A stretch of DNA of 64,000 nt from Acheta domesticus (Eukaryota; Arthropoda; Insecta; Orthoptera; Gryllidae). Shown piece after piece: positions 33,150 through 44,072 of this stretch; within the stretch, counting starts at the first letter, position 1, and every line of letters starts with the position of its first letter. A program made the translations under genes and the position numbers. Location of the stretch: the NCBI GenBank assembly GCA_031308135.1, contig JAHLJT010000631.1:28354271-28418270 (forward strand), written 5' to 3'. The notes under the pieces were generated by a model. That model was not told the origin of the DNA. It did not search any database and was given only the letters and a program-made list of their open reading frames with translations.

Positions 33150-35130
33150 TCTCCCCTCTTAGATTTTGAGCTAAGTATAATAAAATTCACTTTCAGGTAA
33201 CATGTATTTTATAGAATATATACTCTCATTATTGTTCAGAGCTGCAAATATAAATATTATAAACCATGAATTAAACTGTTATTATTATTATTATTAAACT
33301 GTTATAAATTATATTAGTCAGATGAACATTTTACATATCTTAAAATTTAATTGTTAAAGTACATATTTTTCAATGTAAACGTCTATTCCAAAGGCAATCA
33401 CTTAAAACGTTTCTCCACAGTAGCATTTTTCAAAAGCAAACACAGAGCGTTTTGAGTATTAGAGAATACTACCCAGCATTCAAGGCCGGAAGGCGCTAAG
33501 AGTGAGTTTCTCTTGAGCGCGTAGTGTAACAAGCGTTGCAGATTACGAGCCTTCCTCGCTCTACTGTCTGTTATGGAGCCATAAGTTCGTTATCGGTGAT
33601 TGGCGAGCGCCCGTCCCCCCACCCCACCCCCTCTATGCGTGGGCTGAACCTGCCTTTCACCGTGCCCAACGAACCGAGTAAATCGGGCTTTGTGGGAAGA
33701 CGAACGACTGCTAGTCTAGACGTCTCGGCATATTTTACTGTTCTTTCCGGAGACCCTTGCCAGCTGCAGATATCTTGCTGTTCTGGTATGCGGTTGTTAA
33801 CAGATTATTTTTTCTTTCGCGGAAAGAAATGATGTCGACAATTTTATCATATGGAAAACTCCCATTCGTCAGCATCAGTTTTTTTTTTATCTAAATGCGT
33901 CTGCCACGTAACTGAAATTTAAGATGATGAACAAGCTGACCTACAGGAAATGATCTTAATATGATGAAGAATTAAAATAATGTTCATTATTTCAAGAACT
34001 ATATTATTTCAAAAATATAGTTTTATTTATTAGAGAACTTAAACGTAAATTTGATGATTGTATCAAATAAAACAGTCTCAAGTTTTCTTCTGTTAGATTA
34101 TTTATGGCCTACCTACTGATTCATTTTTTTCACAAGTATATTTTACCACAGGTTTGTTCGACGAGGATACGTACCGGAAAGTGGATGTTGTCAGTATAAA
34201 TTATAGAGGCACGTATTTGTTTCGTATGCAATGCTTTGTTACTGTCGTAATTTTTCAAAAACATTTACATGTTGTCGGAACTCACAAGTTGTAATAAAGT
34301 TTAAACGGCACCCAGAGATATACTTGCGAATTTGTTTCCTACAGGTACGTCTTCCGAATTCACGGAATTCCTCGAACGTTCTGGTTGCTCCCGTAACGAA
34401 AGTGAAAATCTCGTTCATAGCACTTACGCCAGTTACAAAATACAAGAGGGGCTTCTCCCTCTCTCCGTTTCTGAACGGTGTCATCGAGGAACGCCTGCGG
34501 CTACATCAGACGCGCTGTGGCGGCGGCGGCAGCAGAAGCGACGGCGCACTGTGGTCGGAACATAAGAAAAATCGGTCAAAAATATCTCCATAAAAAACTT
34601 AAAAAACAAATCTAAGCGTGGCTGGGATTTTTATCCGATGATGACCTATTCAGGGCGATCCTAAGTTCACTCAGCTTTCTGTCCAAATGAGTACTAATAT
34701 TTACTGGCTTTATTAACAGTAAATATTGGGTAAAAAGGTGTCCGGTTGAAGCATGACGCTTGCCACCCCATCTTTACCCTCACTTCTAGACAAACGACCA
34801 TCTAAGAGAAACCCGTTACATTCTTCTGTGCAGAGGGCCTGGAAGTGGGATAAAACCGGAAAATGGCTGAAACAGGATTCCTAAACCTCCTCTAACCCTA
34901 AGCAGGATAATCCTGCAGAACTAAAAGTGCAAAGAGTAAAAACAAAATTACGAATGTGACTTTGAAGACCTGTAAGTTCTATGATCGAGTCATTAAAATG
35001 GCGGATTTTCGACGCAATTAAATTGCTGTTTCTAAGTAGTCCCTCTGCTTGGATGAGAATTCTAAGAACTGTCTGGTCTGATTGGTCGTTTCGGTGGCTT
35101 TCTTGGATCGGTGTCTGGAATTGCTGGAGT
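33150..35130. other. Unassigned sequence
   Basis: AT-rich with a GC-richer patch at about 33590-33780 and a GCG-rich run at 34510-34540. Open frames of about 100 codons exist but show no domain. There is no convincing Nimrod 5' exon here, though one could be hidden. Confidence 0.4.
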
Positions 35131-35134
35131 ATTA

Positions 35135-35467
35135 CGTAGATGAAACGACACCAATTATGATCTGTCCGCGTTCATTCCTTTCCCATTCTTTAACAAAAAA
35201 ATCCGCTTTAAAAACCGCATTGAAAGTTGTGGACTTGAAATGAAGATGCCATGTTTCTTTAACAGGTTTGATACAAACTGATGTACGACAAACACAAATG
35301 TAGTCCTTTTTTTCATATATGCACTTAGAATTTTATTGTATCATTCGCAATCACTGAAGAAAAGTGGACCAAAAATAGAATGAATGTATAGTCGTCTAAT
35401 TTTTTTAAATTACCTCTCTTTTGAGAGCCTTCTAGTAAGCGAAGAGTATGACATGATACTTTTTTGT
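35135..35467 (+). repeat. Repeat family R, left copy
   Basis: The stretch tagatgaaacgacaccaatt, ccattctttaacaaaaaaat, ttgagagccttctagtaagc recurs on the minus strand at 43095-43470. Related pieces lie at 35885-36150 (ttttgttttcttttgtgt, ttgagagcaccgtgcca, twice). A family B SINE follows at once. Confidence 0.65.
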
Positions 35468-35472
35468 CGGCC

Positions 35473-35692
35473 ACTTGGTTGAAATCGCTAAGCCAGTAGT
35501 GCCGTAGTGATCTCGTACCGAGGGGGCGCGGGTTCGAGTCCCGCCTCGGGCACGGTTGGTATGTGTTCGTCTTTTACCCCCTATCATCAGCATATCGTTT
35601 CATCCTCATACTATAACGTTAAAGTCCAATAGTGGTCGCTAATGATTTAGTAGTTGATGCAACAATTAAATAATAAAAAAATCTTTTAATTT
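35473..35692 (+). repeat. SINE family B copy
   Basis: The head has gcgggttcgagtcccgcctc (box B), followed by tccaatagtggtcgctaatg and an A-rich tail (ataataaaaaaat). Confidence 0.75.
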
Positions 35693-36149
35693 TTCTATCT
35701 CCATATTTAAAACTTTCAGTACTTTTGCGCTGTATTGTATAACAGTGTATAAATAGTATTCGAGACTGCATCTAAAAACTTAAAATTCCAAAAATCTCTT
35801 TTTTCACTGTAAATCAATTCCATCTCTCCTTAACGGCATTAAATTGCCTAATGGATGAATTAGGAGGATAAATAACAAAACAAATACATTTTTGTTTTCT
35901 TTTGTGTCCCAGTTGTGTAAACAAGAAGGTTGTAGAAAAGTGTCGCCCGATTGTTTGCCTCTTTGAGAGCACCGTGCCAAAATCGAATGAATATGTAGTC
36001 GCCTAACTTTTTTTAATGCCCTCCCTTTTGAGAGCCTTCTAGTGAGTGAAGACTATGACACAATTACCCTTTTGTTTTCTTTTGTGTTCGAATCGTGAAA
36101 ATATGACGGTTGTAGAAACCGTATTTCGCCCCCTTGAGAGCACCGTGCC

Positions 36150-36450
36150 ACTGCGCTGTGCGGCGTGGGGCGTGGAGGCGTGGCGACGAGCGGAGGGTGC
36201 GGCGGCGGCGGCGGGGGCGTGGGCGGCAGGGCGTGACGGAGGCGGCGTCGCCGGGGGCGAGGCCGACGCCGGCGCCGCCGACGTCGTGGTGGTCGCGGGC
36301 GAGCGCGCCCGCGCGCAGGCGCGTTAAGTGCCGGCGAAAGTGACCGGAACTTCCGGGGAACGCGGGTGCGGGCGACGCGCTTTGGGGGGCGGGGCAATCG
36401 CGGGGTCCCGCCCCCTTCGTCTTCTCCCAACAGCTGCTGCTGCTCCGATT
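36150..36450. other. CpG-rich island
   Basis: Very GC-rich with many CpG and cggcgg runs, standing out sharply from its AT-rich surroundings. Could be a promoter or 5' exon; on the minus strand a Pro/Ala/Arg-rich open frame crosses it. No domain, start or splice pattern decides. Confidence 0.4.
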
Positions 36451-37720
36451 GCTGTGTTCGCCTGTGGGAGATTGCTGGCGTTGTGCGATTCTCGCTCATT
36501 CGGGCGTTGAAGTCTCTGGCGATCTCTCACCCTTTTGAATGCACTTAAGGGTTTTTTTTGAAAATATAACAATGATACTAATGTTATTATTAGAGTATCC
36601 TTTAATTATTTTTAGGAGGGGTATGTCTAAGTACTTTTATTAAATTAAGAAATATATCTGACATTGTAGCTCCCAGTTTGAGTCGAAGGGCGGAGTGTAA
36701 CCGAACTCAATGAATTCGAAACGTCTATTTGTGGTTCAGTGGTTAGGTAAAAACTTAATTGTGTACAGGATGCGTTTCAGACTTTGGGCAATTAAACTTA
36801 TGGCTCCAAGTTAACGAGTACTCTGAGTGTTATACGCAAATATAATCCCCTCGTAGTGTGACCGTTCGTGTAAGTCGGCCGTGGGGAAATTTCGTGGGTA
36901 ATTTGGCTCTTGTTGAAATTTTGAAAAAAACACAAAGTTGAAAGCCACAAACATTAATATAATTGAATCTCAAAAAAAAAAAAGAAACACAAATTGCAAA
37001 ATTACCTAAACATGCACAGATAAACAAATGAACAAAGAAAAATACAACAATGAGCAGCGTAAAAAAAAAACTTTTGAGGAAAATCAACTGCAGAAATTAT
37101 GAATTTCAAGTTGACACAAACTAGCATCACAGCAACATCTTCTGTGACAAAAATAAATTGAAATCCAACAAATTGAATCAAAGATATCTCTGGGGAGATG
37201 AGTACACATAATAGTACATCAGAGGGTAGAGCACAGGCATTTCGGATGACAAAATGCCTCAGCACTTTCTGTTTACAAAAGTTGCAATTAACCCTTCCTC
37301 AACATACACTGCATTAGCATACATAGTAGTTTCTTGCAAAACATTCACTTCAATTACAAAGACATATGTTGTGTACAATTAAGATGAATAAACATAGTTT
37401 TGAAAACACAGAATATTCAAAAGAAATTGCAAAAAAAAACTAAACATGTGTGTTTACACATAAATGTGAAACATTTATTACAACCTACACCTTTGGTTGA
37501 AATTAAAAAAATATGTTGTATTTTTACTCAACAGGCATCCAAATTTCAATAAATATTTCAAGATATTTAAGTTCACTTAAATTCAACAGTTCATTGCAAA
37601 TATACTTTTATAACCTTTTAATTGTTCATAAATAACCCAAATTGTTTTCTAACTTGATTTGGATTTTACACTATCATCAAAATGTTCTTTTTGATTTAAA
37701 GACAGAAACTGCACTTGTAG
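36450..37720. other. AT-rich stretch without gene
   Basis: Nothing recognised. Short minus-strand open frames rich in Phe/Ile/Val are chance products of A/T runs. Confidence 0.5.
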
Positions 37721-38468
37721 TGTATTAACATGACAAGATTCTATCATAAATAAGTGATGTTCTCCCCTTAGAAAAGACCCACTACTTCAAATATTCTTTG
37801 AAAATAGTCCACAATGATTATGGAAATACCAATGGTCGGGTATATCATACATTATGCAAGAGTGTTAATGGCCAAACAAAATATTAAACAATCTGACAGT
37901 GAACTACAGGAACAACACTTCAACCTGCATTCTACAGTTAATTGCTTCCAAATTCTCATTACTTTTTATAGTATCACATACAAAATTGTTTTTGTCTTTA
38001 ACACCGACCTTATTTCGGTGACCGTGGCGTTCGCCACCAGCGCACAACTCACAGCGAACTAATGCGGCTGCCGACGCTTCTGTCTTGGGCCTAAGCACGG
38101 GTTCTCTCTGTAACCACGTCTTACTGCAAGACCAGATGCCTTCGTCGAACGCGCATCTGCGGTGTGAATTTAGCCACCACTGGGCCAAACCTCTTTCTCG
38201 CTAACTGGAGCTCGCGGCCCCACACCATCAGCTTCCAAACTCACGCTGCTACCTCACGCTGCCGCTTCTCGAAACATTCTGCGCACTTTCCAGACACCGC
38301 CGTTACAACCCCTTCTTTTCCGCGTAGGGGAGGGAAACAACTGTCTTCCCCCCGCCACCCCTCCAGCGACCGCTGATAAGGCGACGGGTTACGTAATCGC
38401 GCGGCGAAGAACGCAGACGAGGTCTTTCTTATCGCAAATAGTGACTGAGCAAGCTCAGGATCGCTACA
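37721..38468 (-). mobile_element. Possible second LTR
   Basis: GTAG precedes TGTATTAACA at 37717-37720 and follows GATCGCTACA at 38469-38472, again a 4-bp duplication around TG...CA ends. The GC-rich half (38040-38430) shares the text ggtggcgggg-gaagac with the solo LTR at 16278-16795. However, the low-coordinate half looks like ordinary AT-rich flank and lacks a placed AATAAA, so the left end may be chance. Confidence 0.3.
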
Positions 38469-38984
38469 GTAGAGAGCATATTTTTTTACATCAAACCATG
38501 TTATTATCTCATCACAGTTATTCTAACATTTCTCTACGTCCACCCATTCAGGTGTATTTTTGTGTTTTTTATCTCCTCCCTCACAATTTTCATATTTTAA
38601 ATGTCGTGAATGACGACATAAAATGAATGTGTAAGTCTCTAGAGTATACTTTACTGTTTAACGCATACATTATAGTAATAAAATTAAATTGTACTTACCA
38701 ATCCAAACAACCATAAGTGAATCCAATGGTGATTGTGGAAACGATGCTTGGTCATTTTTTTTCGAACATTCTAAGTTAGTACCGCAGAATATTTTAAGTT
38801 AGTCATCATCACTTTGAAGTACTTTTCCTCGGTTTATTACGGTATTTGTGAAGCTTTCGCCTTGAAGCTGCTTAGAATTTTAACAACTTCATGTTTAAGG
38901 CAGTCTGTAGGTGCGCCGCGGTCACATCCTTCTTATTTACAACGTGAGCACGCGCTGCGTTGTATTTTCTTTGCAGCTTTCGTT

Positions 38985-39290
38985 CTAAGGCGCCTGGCTC
39001 TTCCTTCGGGTGCTAATGCGCGTCAAAACCGCTTATCCGCCTCGGGAACCGGCCCTGCTCTCGGACAGCGACTCGGCGCGGCACGGTTTTCGCCCCTCTT
39101 CTCAAATGAGGCCCCGGGACGCCCGAGGAGATAGTTCGGGAAAATTGGGGCAGCCGCAGACTTTCATCTTCGCCTGCTCGACCGGCGCCGGAGAGACATT
39201 TGATATTTGGCGTCGCTAACGGAACTTGTCTTCTCGTGCTTTTTTGTTTCTTTGTGTGTGATACAAAAAGATACTCGAGAGGTGAGTAAG
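38985..39290 (+). promoter_or_regulatory. CpG-rich patch followed by a strong splice donor
   Basis: A GC-rich stretch (39010-39220) ends near an ideal donor GAG|GTGAGTAAG with the intron starting at 39282. It could be a 5' non-coding exon and promoter on the plus strand. No matching acceptor was established. Confidence 0.3.
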
Positions 39291-39911
39291 GAAGTAAACA
39301 AGAGTGCTTGTGTTTAAATATGTATTCAAGAGAATTTTCTTTTAAATAAATGATTTTTGTGTGATCTGCAAAATAAGTTGTGGAAGATACGTGGTTTAAT
39401 TCAAGAAATTTTGTTCGGACGATCTGTTTTTGCGATTTGTAAACTGCTTGAAATATTTGATAAAGTTCTCTCCATTTTGATTTTTTGTTAATGAATCAGT
39501 TATGTTACAGAGCATTGAAGAACACTCATATTAATTATCAATATTTCAAGAAGCTGGTCCACGCGAATGTGTCCATTTCTGGTCAAAATAAAAATAATTT
39601 GTTGCGCTCTCTACACGAATGCATCTTGTTCAAAAATCATTGAAATGTTTGTTTTTGATAGTAAAATTGATGGCGAGTTTATTTTATGTCATTTTTTCAC
39701 TTATAATTTGAAGCCGTTTCAATTGCGTTCGAAACTACCGAGAACAAGTGTTATTTTGAAGATTTTTTTAACAGGTATATACAGTGTAAACTTATAATTT
39801 TATTTTTTCCATACATTTTAGATGCTTTTATCAAAGATTTCACATTAAAGTCTGTCGACTCAAATCACATTATATTCGAAAAAATGCATATATTAGAGAC
39901 CATCTCTATAT

Positions 39912-40092
39912 TGTCCGGATACTAACAAAATGTTGGAAAACTTTCAATAAAAACCTGTAAACTGCTGCTATCTTCTGGAACCTTTCAAGCCTCCTAGTTC
40001 TTGTGTATGTTAAAAGATGGAGGTAGTTGTCGTGGGTTTTAAATGCCCTAGACTGAAACAAAAGAGGTTTGTTTTTGCGTCCGGATACTAAC
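39912..40092 (+). repeat. Iterons upstream of the transposase-like gene (2 copies)
   Basis: TGTCCGGATACTAAC at 39912-39926 and GCGTCCGGATACTAAC at 40077-40092. Both have the same orientation as the four downstream copies. Consensus GTCCGKATACTAAC. Confidence 0.8.
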
Positions 40093-40291
40093 GGGAGATC
40101 AACACGCATGAGACAATGTGGTGATTTGAAGCGAATGTTAAGGTTTGAAGACAATTTAAGTAGGTAACCTGCATCTGTCTAGTGAAGAATATTAACTGAA
40201 AGGTACGTAAAGCCAAGATACTTGGATGTCGTTGCAAATTCGTATTCTTACATTCTTGAAAAGCTTTTTAAAATGTTTTAGGTTAGGGAAT

Positions 40292-41299
40292 ATGGCGAAA
40301 ACAAACGCTGAGAGGCAGAAGTTGTATATGGAAAGACATAAGAATGATCCTAATTACAAGATTAAGAGGAAGGCTATAATGAAGAAATATAAAGAAAAGG
40401 CAAAAAGATCTGAAACATCAACTGCACGTGCACTGAGAAGAGCAAATGATGCAGAAAGGAAAAGGTTATGTCGCGCTGCTAAAAGGCAACACGCTAAGCT
40501 ACCGGAAACTAGTAAACTGTCTCCTTCAGTTGTGGGAAAAGCTGTTAAAAAGGCCACCACTGCAATGCCGAAAAGCCCACGTAAACAAGTCGCAGTTGTC
40601 AAGAAATTGGCAGAAATGTGTGGAGTTACAATAGTTGATCAGCCACTGAAGTTATCTAAGAAAAAACTAACTGATGAAAACATTCAAAACATTCTTACAT
40701 TTTACAATAGTGATGAAATCAGTAGGGTAGATCCAGGGAAAAAAAGTGTTTGTGTTAAAAAATTGGAGAGTGGTACCAAGAAAACTGTGGCTCGACGTCA
40801 CATGCTGTTTACAATCTCGGAGGCTTTTCGTTTGTTTAAAGATCAGTATCCAGAGGTGGATATTGGTCGCAGCAAATTTGCAGAATTACGTCCTTCGGAA
40901 ATTAAACCATACCGTGACATTCCTCACAATGTTTGTGTTTGTCGTTATCATGAAAATTTTGAAAACCTGCGAGTGGTGGTATCACAATACCTACCTGGTT
41001 TTGGAACCTCGAGCACTGATTTTATTAATTCCATTGTTTGTGACCCAAATAACATAAACTGTATGAGTTATGATTGTTCCCTCTGCAAGAATAAATTTAT
41101 GACTCTATTGGATGATTCTCAGAATGATGAAAAATGCAGTGTAACTGTGCAGTATCGTCAGTGGATAATGGTGGATAAACGGTATGAATACGTTTTATTA
41201 GAGGAAGCATTGAATGATGCCATTGAGAAAATTAAAGAGCAGTTTCCATTCCTCTTGACACACAGTTTTAATCAAAATCAGTCACAAAAAATGCTTTAA
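40292..41299 (+). CDS. Transposase-like protein, N-terminal part
   Basis: The ATG at 40292 is chosen over the in-frame one at 40226 because the protein then begins MAKTNAERQKLYMERHK. That is a basic, RQ-x-x-Y-type stretch seen at the start of several transposon-encoded proteins and is likely DNA-binding. A Lys/Arg-rich region covers residues 1-110. Cys/His pairs follow further on (CVCRYHENF, then CMSYDCSLCKNKF), possibly zinc-binding. The frame ends at a TAA at 41297, directly after an A6 run, while the next frame continues the same protein. No intron is apparent. I do not recognise a named superfamily. It is described here as mobile-element-like because of its partner frame and the surrounding iterons. 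Confidence 0.65.
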   Translation: MAKTNAERQKLYMERHKNDPNYKIKRKAIMKKYKEKAKRSETSTARALRRANDAERKRLCRAAKRQHAKLPETSKLSPSVVGKAVKKATTAMPKSPRKQVAVVKKLAEMCGVTIVDQPLKLSKKKLTDENIQNILTFYNSDEISRVDPGKKSVCVKKLESGTKKTVARRHMLFTISEAFRLFKDQYPEVDIGRSKFAELRPSEIKPYRDIPHNVCVCRYHENFENLRVVVSQYLPGFGTSSTDFINSIVCDPNNINCMSYDCSLCKNKFMTLLDDSQNDEKCSVTVQYRQWIMVDKRYEYVLLEEALNDAIEKIKEQFPFLLTHSFNQNQSQKML

Positions 41300-41300
41300 G

Positions 41301-42029
41301 ATGGCAAAAGAAATTTCTTCAGCTACGAATGTTGTGATTCAAGTAGATTTCGCAGAGAATTATTCCTGCAACTACCAGAATGAGATACAATCTGCCCATT
41401 GGTCAAATCCACAAATAGCATTGTTTACTGCTGTTATATGGTGTGGAAAAGAAACGTGCGAAAGTTATGCAGTAGTTTCTGAAAATATAACCCATGATAG
41501 ATATTGTGTTGACATATTTCTACGAGCTGTTTTGAACACCCATATTAGTAAAAACTCATCTTTTAAACATTTACATGTATTTTCGGATGGAGCTGCCTCA
41601 CAATTTAAGCAAAAATACAATTTTGCTAACATCACTCTTTTAAAACAGGACTTTAGATTGGAGAGCTTGAAATGGACATTTTTTGCTTCATCTCATGGTA
41701 AAGGTGCCGTAGATGGAATTGGCGCAATTGTCAAGCACCATGTTTGGAACAAAGTGCGTTCTTTGAAAACAGTAGTTAGGAGTGCTGATGCATTTCGTGA
41801 CTGCTGCAAGAGTCTCAGCACAATTGTAATTGCTATACCGCTTTCCACAATTGAAAAGAAAAAGAAGAATTTGGATAAAAATTGGGAGGGCATAATTACA
41901 GTAAAAGGCACGCAAAAAATTCACCAAGTTGTTGCTCTATCCCCTTACGTTATTGGTTACAAATACCATGCTCTGGACTTGGAAGAAAGAATTAAGACAG
42001 AAAATTTATTGAAAAAAGGAAAGAAATAA
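41301..42029 (+). CDS. Transposase-like protein, C-terminal part
   Basis: 242 codons from the ATG at 41301, one base after the upstream stop. Codons immediately upstream in this frame are open (HKKCFK), so the ATG is probably internal to a longer protein. Visible motifs: VDFAENY (Asp16, Glu19), HVFSDGAASQFKQKY (Asp96) and SSHGKGAVDGIG (His132, Asp138), spaced as in an RNase-H-like DDE/D nuclease core. This fold is inferred, not demonstrated. Similar proteins with FAENY and SHGKG..DG blocks are, as I recall, multicopy uncharacterised genes in insects and cnidarians. The tail is Lys-rich. Only two acidic positions are obvious; the third catalytic residue is uncertain. Confidence 0.65.
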   Translation: MAKEISSATNVVIQVDFAENYSCNYQNEIQSAHWSNPQIALFTAVIWCGKETCESYAVVSENITHDRYCVDIFLRAVLNTHISKNSSFKHLHVFSDGAASQFKQKYNFANITLLKQDFRLESLKWTFFASSHGKGAVDGIGAIVKHHVWNKVRSLKTVVRSADAFRDCCKSLSTIVIAIPLSTIEKKKKNLDKNWEGIITVKGTQKIHQVVALSPYVIGYKYHALDLEERIKTENLLKKGKK

Positions 42030-42141
42030 TTTAATGAGCAGAATCTAAAAAAAAATAGTTTGTAACATTATGTTCTAAAATATATGAGAAACTTGTATAA
42101 TTAATTATCATTCCTAAATTCATTTATTTAACTCTAATATA

Positions 42142-42147
42142 AATAAA
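42142..42147 (+). terminator. Candidate poly(A) signal AATAAA
   Basis: First clear AATAAA, 113 bp after the stop of the transposase-like gene, within a very AT-rich stretch where such hexamers are common by chance. Confidence 0.35.
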
Positions 42148-42380
42148 TATATAATAAAAAATAATAAATATAAAATAATAGATAACAATCAATATGTAAT
42201 AAATACATTGATTTAATTGTATTATTTATGTATTTGTATAGCCTATTATATGAATATATATATTATTAATTTAACTTCTAAATAAATTTATTGTATTGTC
42301 TATGTGATCCACAATCGTAATTCGGAGAATTCATTGGAATAAGAAACACTACTGTGGTTTAATATGTTGGCTGCCTATTT

Positions 42381-42786
42381 GTCCGTTTACTAACGTCCGT
42401 ATACTAACACGCAACACCAATTAATTTTAATTATTTAATGGCAATGCTTTGAAAGTATTACTGTTGTAAAATTATAAATCAAAAGAGAAATATTGGCCAA
42501 GGCTTCCTCCAAACTGAGTATGGTAATGATGTATCACAGTGAGGAAACATTCACCTGTCATTATATGTGTCCCTTTCTTTAACCATTTCCGCGTCCGTAT
42601 ACTAACGAAAGACAAATTGTTAATCTATTTATAGCCTCAGAGGGTAAGAGTTAAGGAAATGACAAAAATTAGTACCTAATTTTATTACAAATAAATCGGT
42701 TTATTAAACGTTGCGTTTTGATTAGAGTATAATGCGTGACTTCAAACTCTTTGTATTAAAAATCGTCCAAACGTCCAGATACTAAC
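42381..42786 (+). repeat. Iterons downstream of the transposase-like gene (4 copies)
   Basis: GTCCGTTTACTAAC at 42381-42394, CGTCCGTATACTAAC at 42394-42408 (overlapping by one base), GCGTCCGTATACTAAC at 42591-42606 and ACGTCCAGATACTAAC at 42771-42786. All share one orientation. The intervals between them are otherwise unremarkable AT-rich DNA. Confidence 0.8.
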
Positions 42787-43094
42787 GCTGGACAGACCCG
42801 CTTTGCTACACAAAATGGTCTTGGGACTTGCGTTTCCAGACATTGTATCGTTATTTAATATTGTAAATTCATGTATAAAATGTTAATCTGAGACATAAGA
42901 AGAAGAGAAATTTTAATTTGTTTATAAAGTGATTTAGTGTTTGCTTTAATATAAACTTTGTAAACATTAAAAAATGATACATAAATTTTCCTGACAAAAT
43001 TGTTCTGGTTTTCTAATAAAATATACTACATTCCTTTTTAATTTTTTCTAATGTGCATACACAGTTTCATCAATAATTCATTTGACGATGGTTT

Positions 43095-43470
43095 CTAAGC
43101 TTTCATTTTTACACAATTCGGACACAAAAGAAAACAAAAAAGTATTGTGTCATATTCTTCCCTCACTAGAAGGCTTTCAAAAGAGAGAAAATAAAAAAAA
43201 TAGACGACTATATATTCATTCGATTTTGGGTTCCACTTTTCGTTAGTTATCGTGAATGATACGATAATATTCTGTGTATATCTGACAAAGTACTACTTTT
43301 GCTTTGTTGTACAACAGTTTGTATCAAGCCTGCTAAAAGAAACATGGCATTTTCATTTCCTGTACTACAACTTTAAATGCAGTTTTTAAAGCGGACTTTT
43401 TTGTTAAAGAATGGGAAAGGAAAGAACGCGTACAGATCATGATTGGTGTCATTTCATCTAAGTGTAATAA
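43095..43470 (-). repeat. Repeat family R, right copy (inverted)
   Basis: On the minus strand it reads tgaaatgacaccaatcatga, ccattctttaacaaaaaagt, aagccttctagtgagggaag and ttttgttttcttttgtgtcc, matching 35135-35467 and then 35890-35915. The family B SINE found inside the left copy is absent here. Confidence 0.65.
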
Positions 43471-43639
43471 ATTGATAGCCATAGGCCGAAAATGTTCAAA
43501 TTTACAACCGACAAACAGTCCCTGAAATGTAGCTTCAAACAGAGGTACAAAAATTACTTTGAACTCTTGACCTGCTTTCCCACAATGCGTCCTCTCGACC
43601 TCCGCTTTTTCTTTATACTGCGGAAGACTTCCGCAATTT

Positions 43640-43790
43640 AGCCCGCGGTGCGTGCGCGGGTTCTACGCAGGTGCTTCGAAGCGTGCGTCGAGCGAATCGA
43701 GTCATTTCCCACGCACTTCGTGGGGGGGGGGGGCGGCGCCGTCCGCTTTCGCCGCAAGGGCCCGCTGGGGGCGCCCTGGAAGGGACGACA
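43640..43790. other. GC-rich patch
   Basis: Short CpG-rich region with a G10 run, next to the tandem MITEs. Function unknown. Confidence 0.3.
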
Positions 43791-43792
43791 CG

Positions 43793-44064
43793 TAGAGTCC
43801 CTAGATACAGAGAGTAGACAACCACCGCCATTTAACATCCTCTCACCTGATAGACCCTCCAGGCATCATTCAGACGTTGAACAGAAATGATAACAATTGG
43901 TGACATTGTGAATATTTCCAAGAATATTAATATTGATTTGGGATTGATTCGTGGTTCTCAACACACAGAATAGCACACAGTTCCAATTCTCCTGACAATC
44001 GGATATAAAATGGCCGGATCGTTGGAACAATGGAATGCGCTACTGTCTGTATCTAGGGACTCTA
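43793..44064. mobile_element. MITE, first of two adjacent copies
   Basis: The left end TAGAGTCCCTAGATACAGAG is inverted at the right end (ctgtatctagggactcta). 272 bp, non-coding. Confidence 0.7.
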
Positions 44065-44072
44065 GTTCTTGC

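Noticed and set aside
36053..36499. Pro/Arg-rich minus-strand frame as the missing Nimrod 5' exon
   Set aside because: No signal peptide, no Cys pattern of the N-terminal domain and no splice site in matching phase. Composition alone explains the open frame.
42120..42300. AT-rich run as an origin or scaffold-attachment site
   Set aside because: Only base composition supports it; no specific motif is present.
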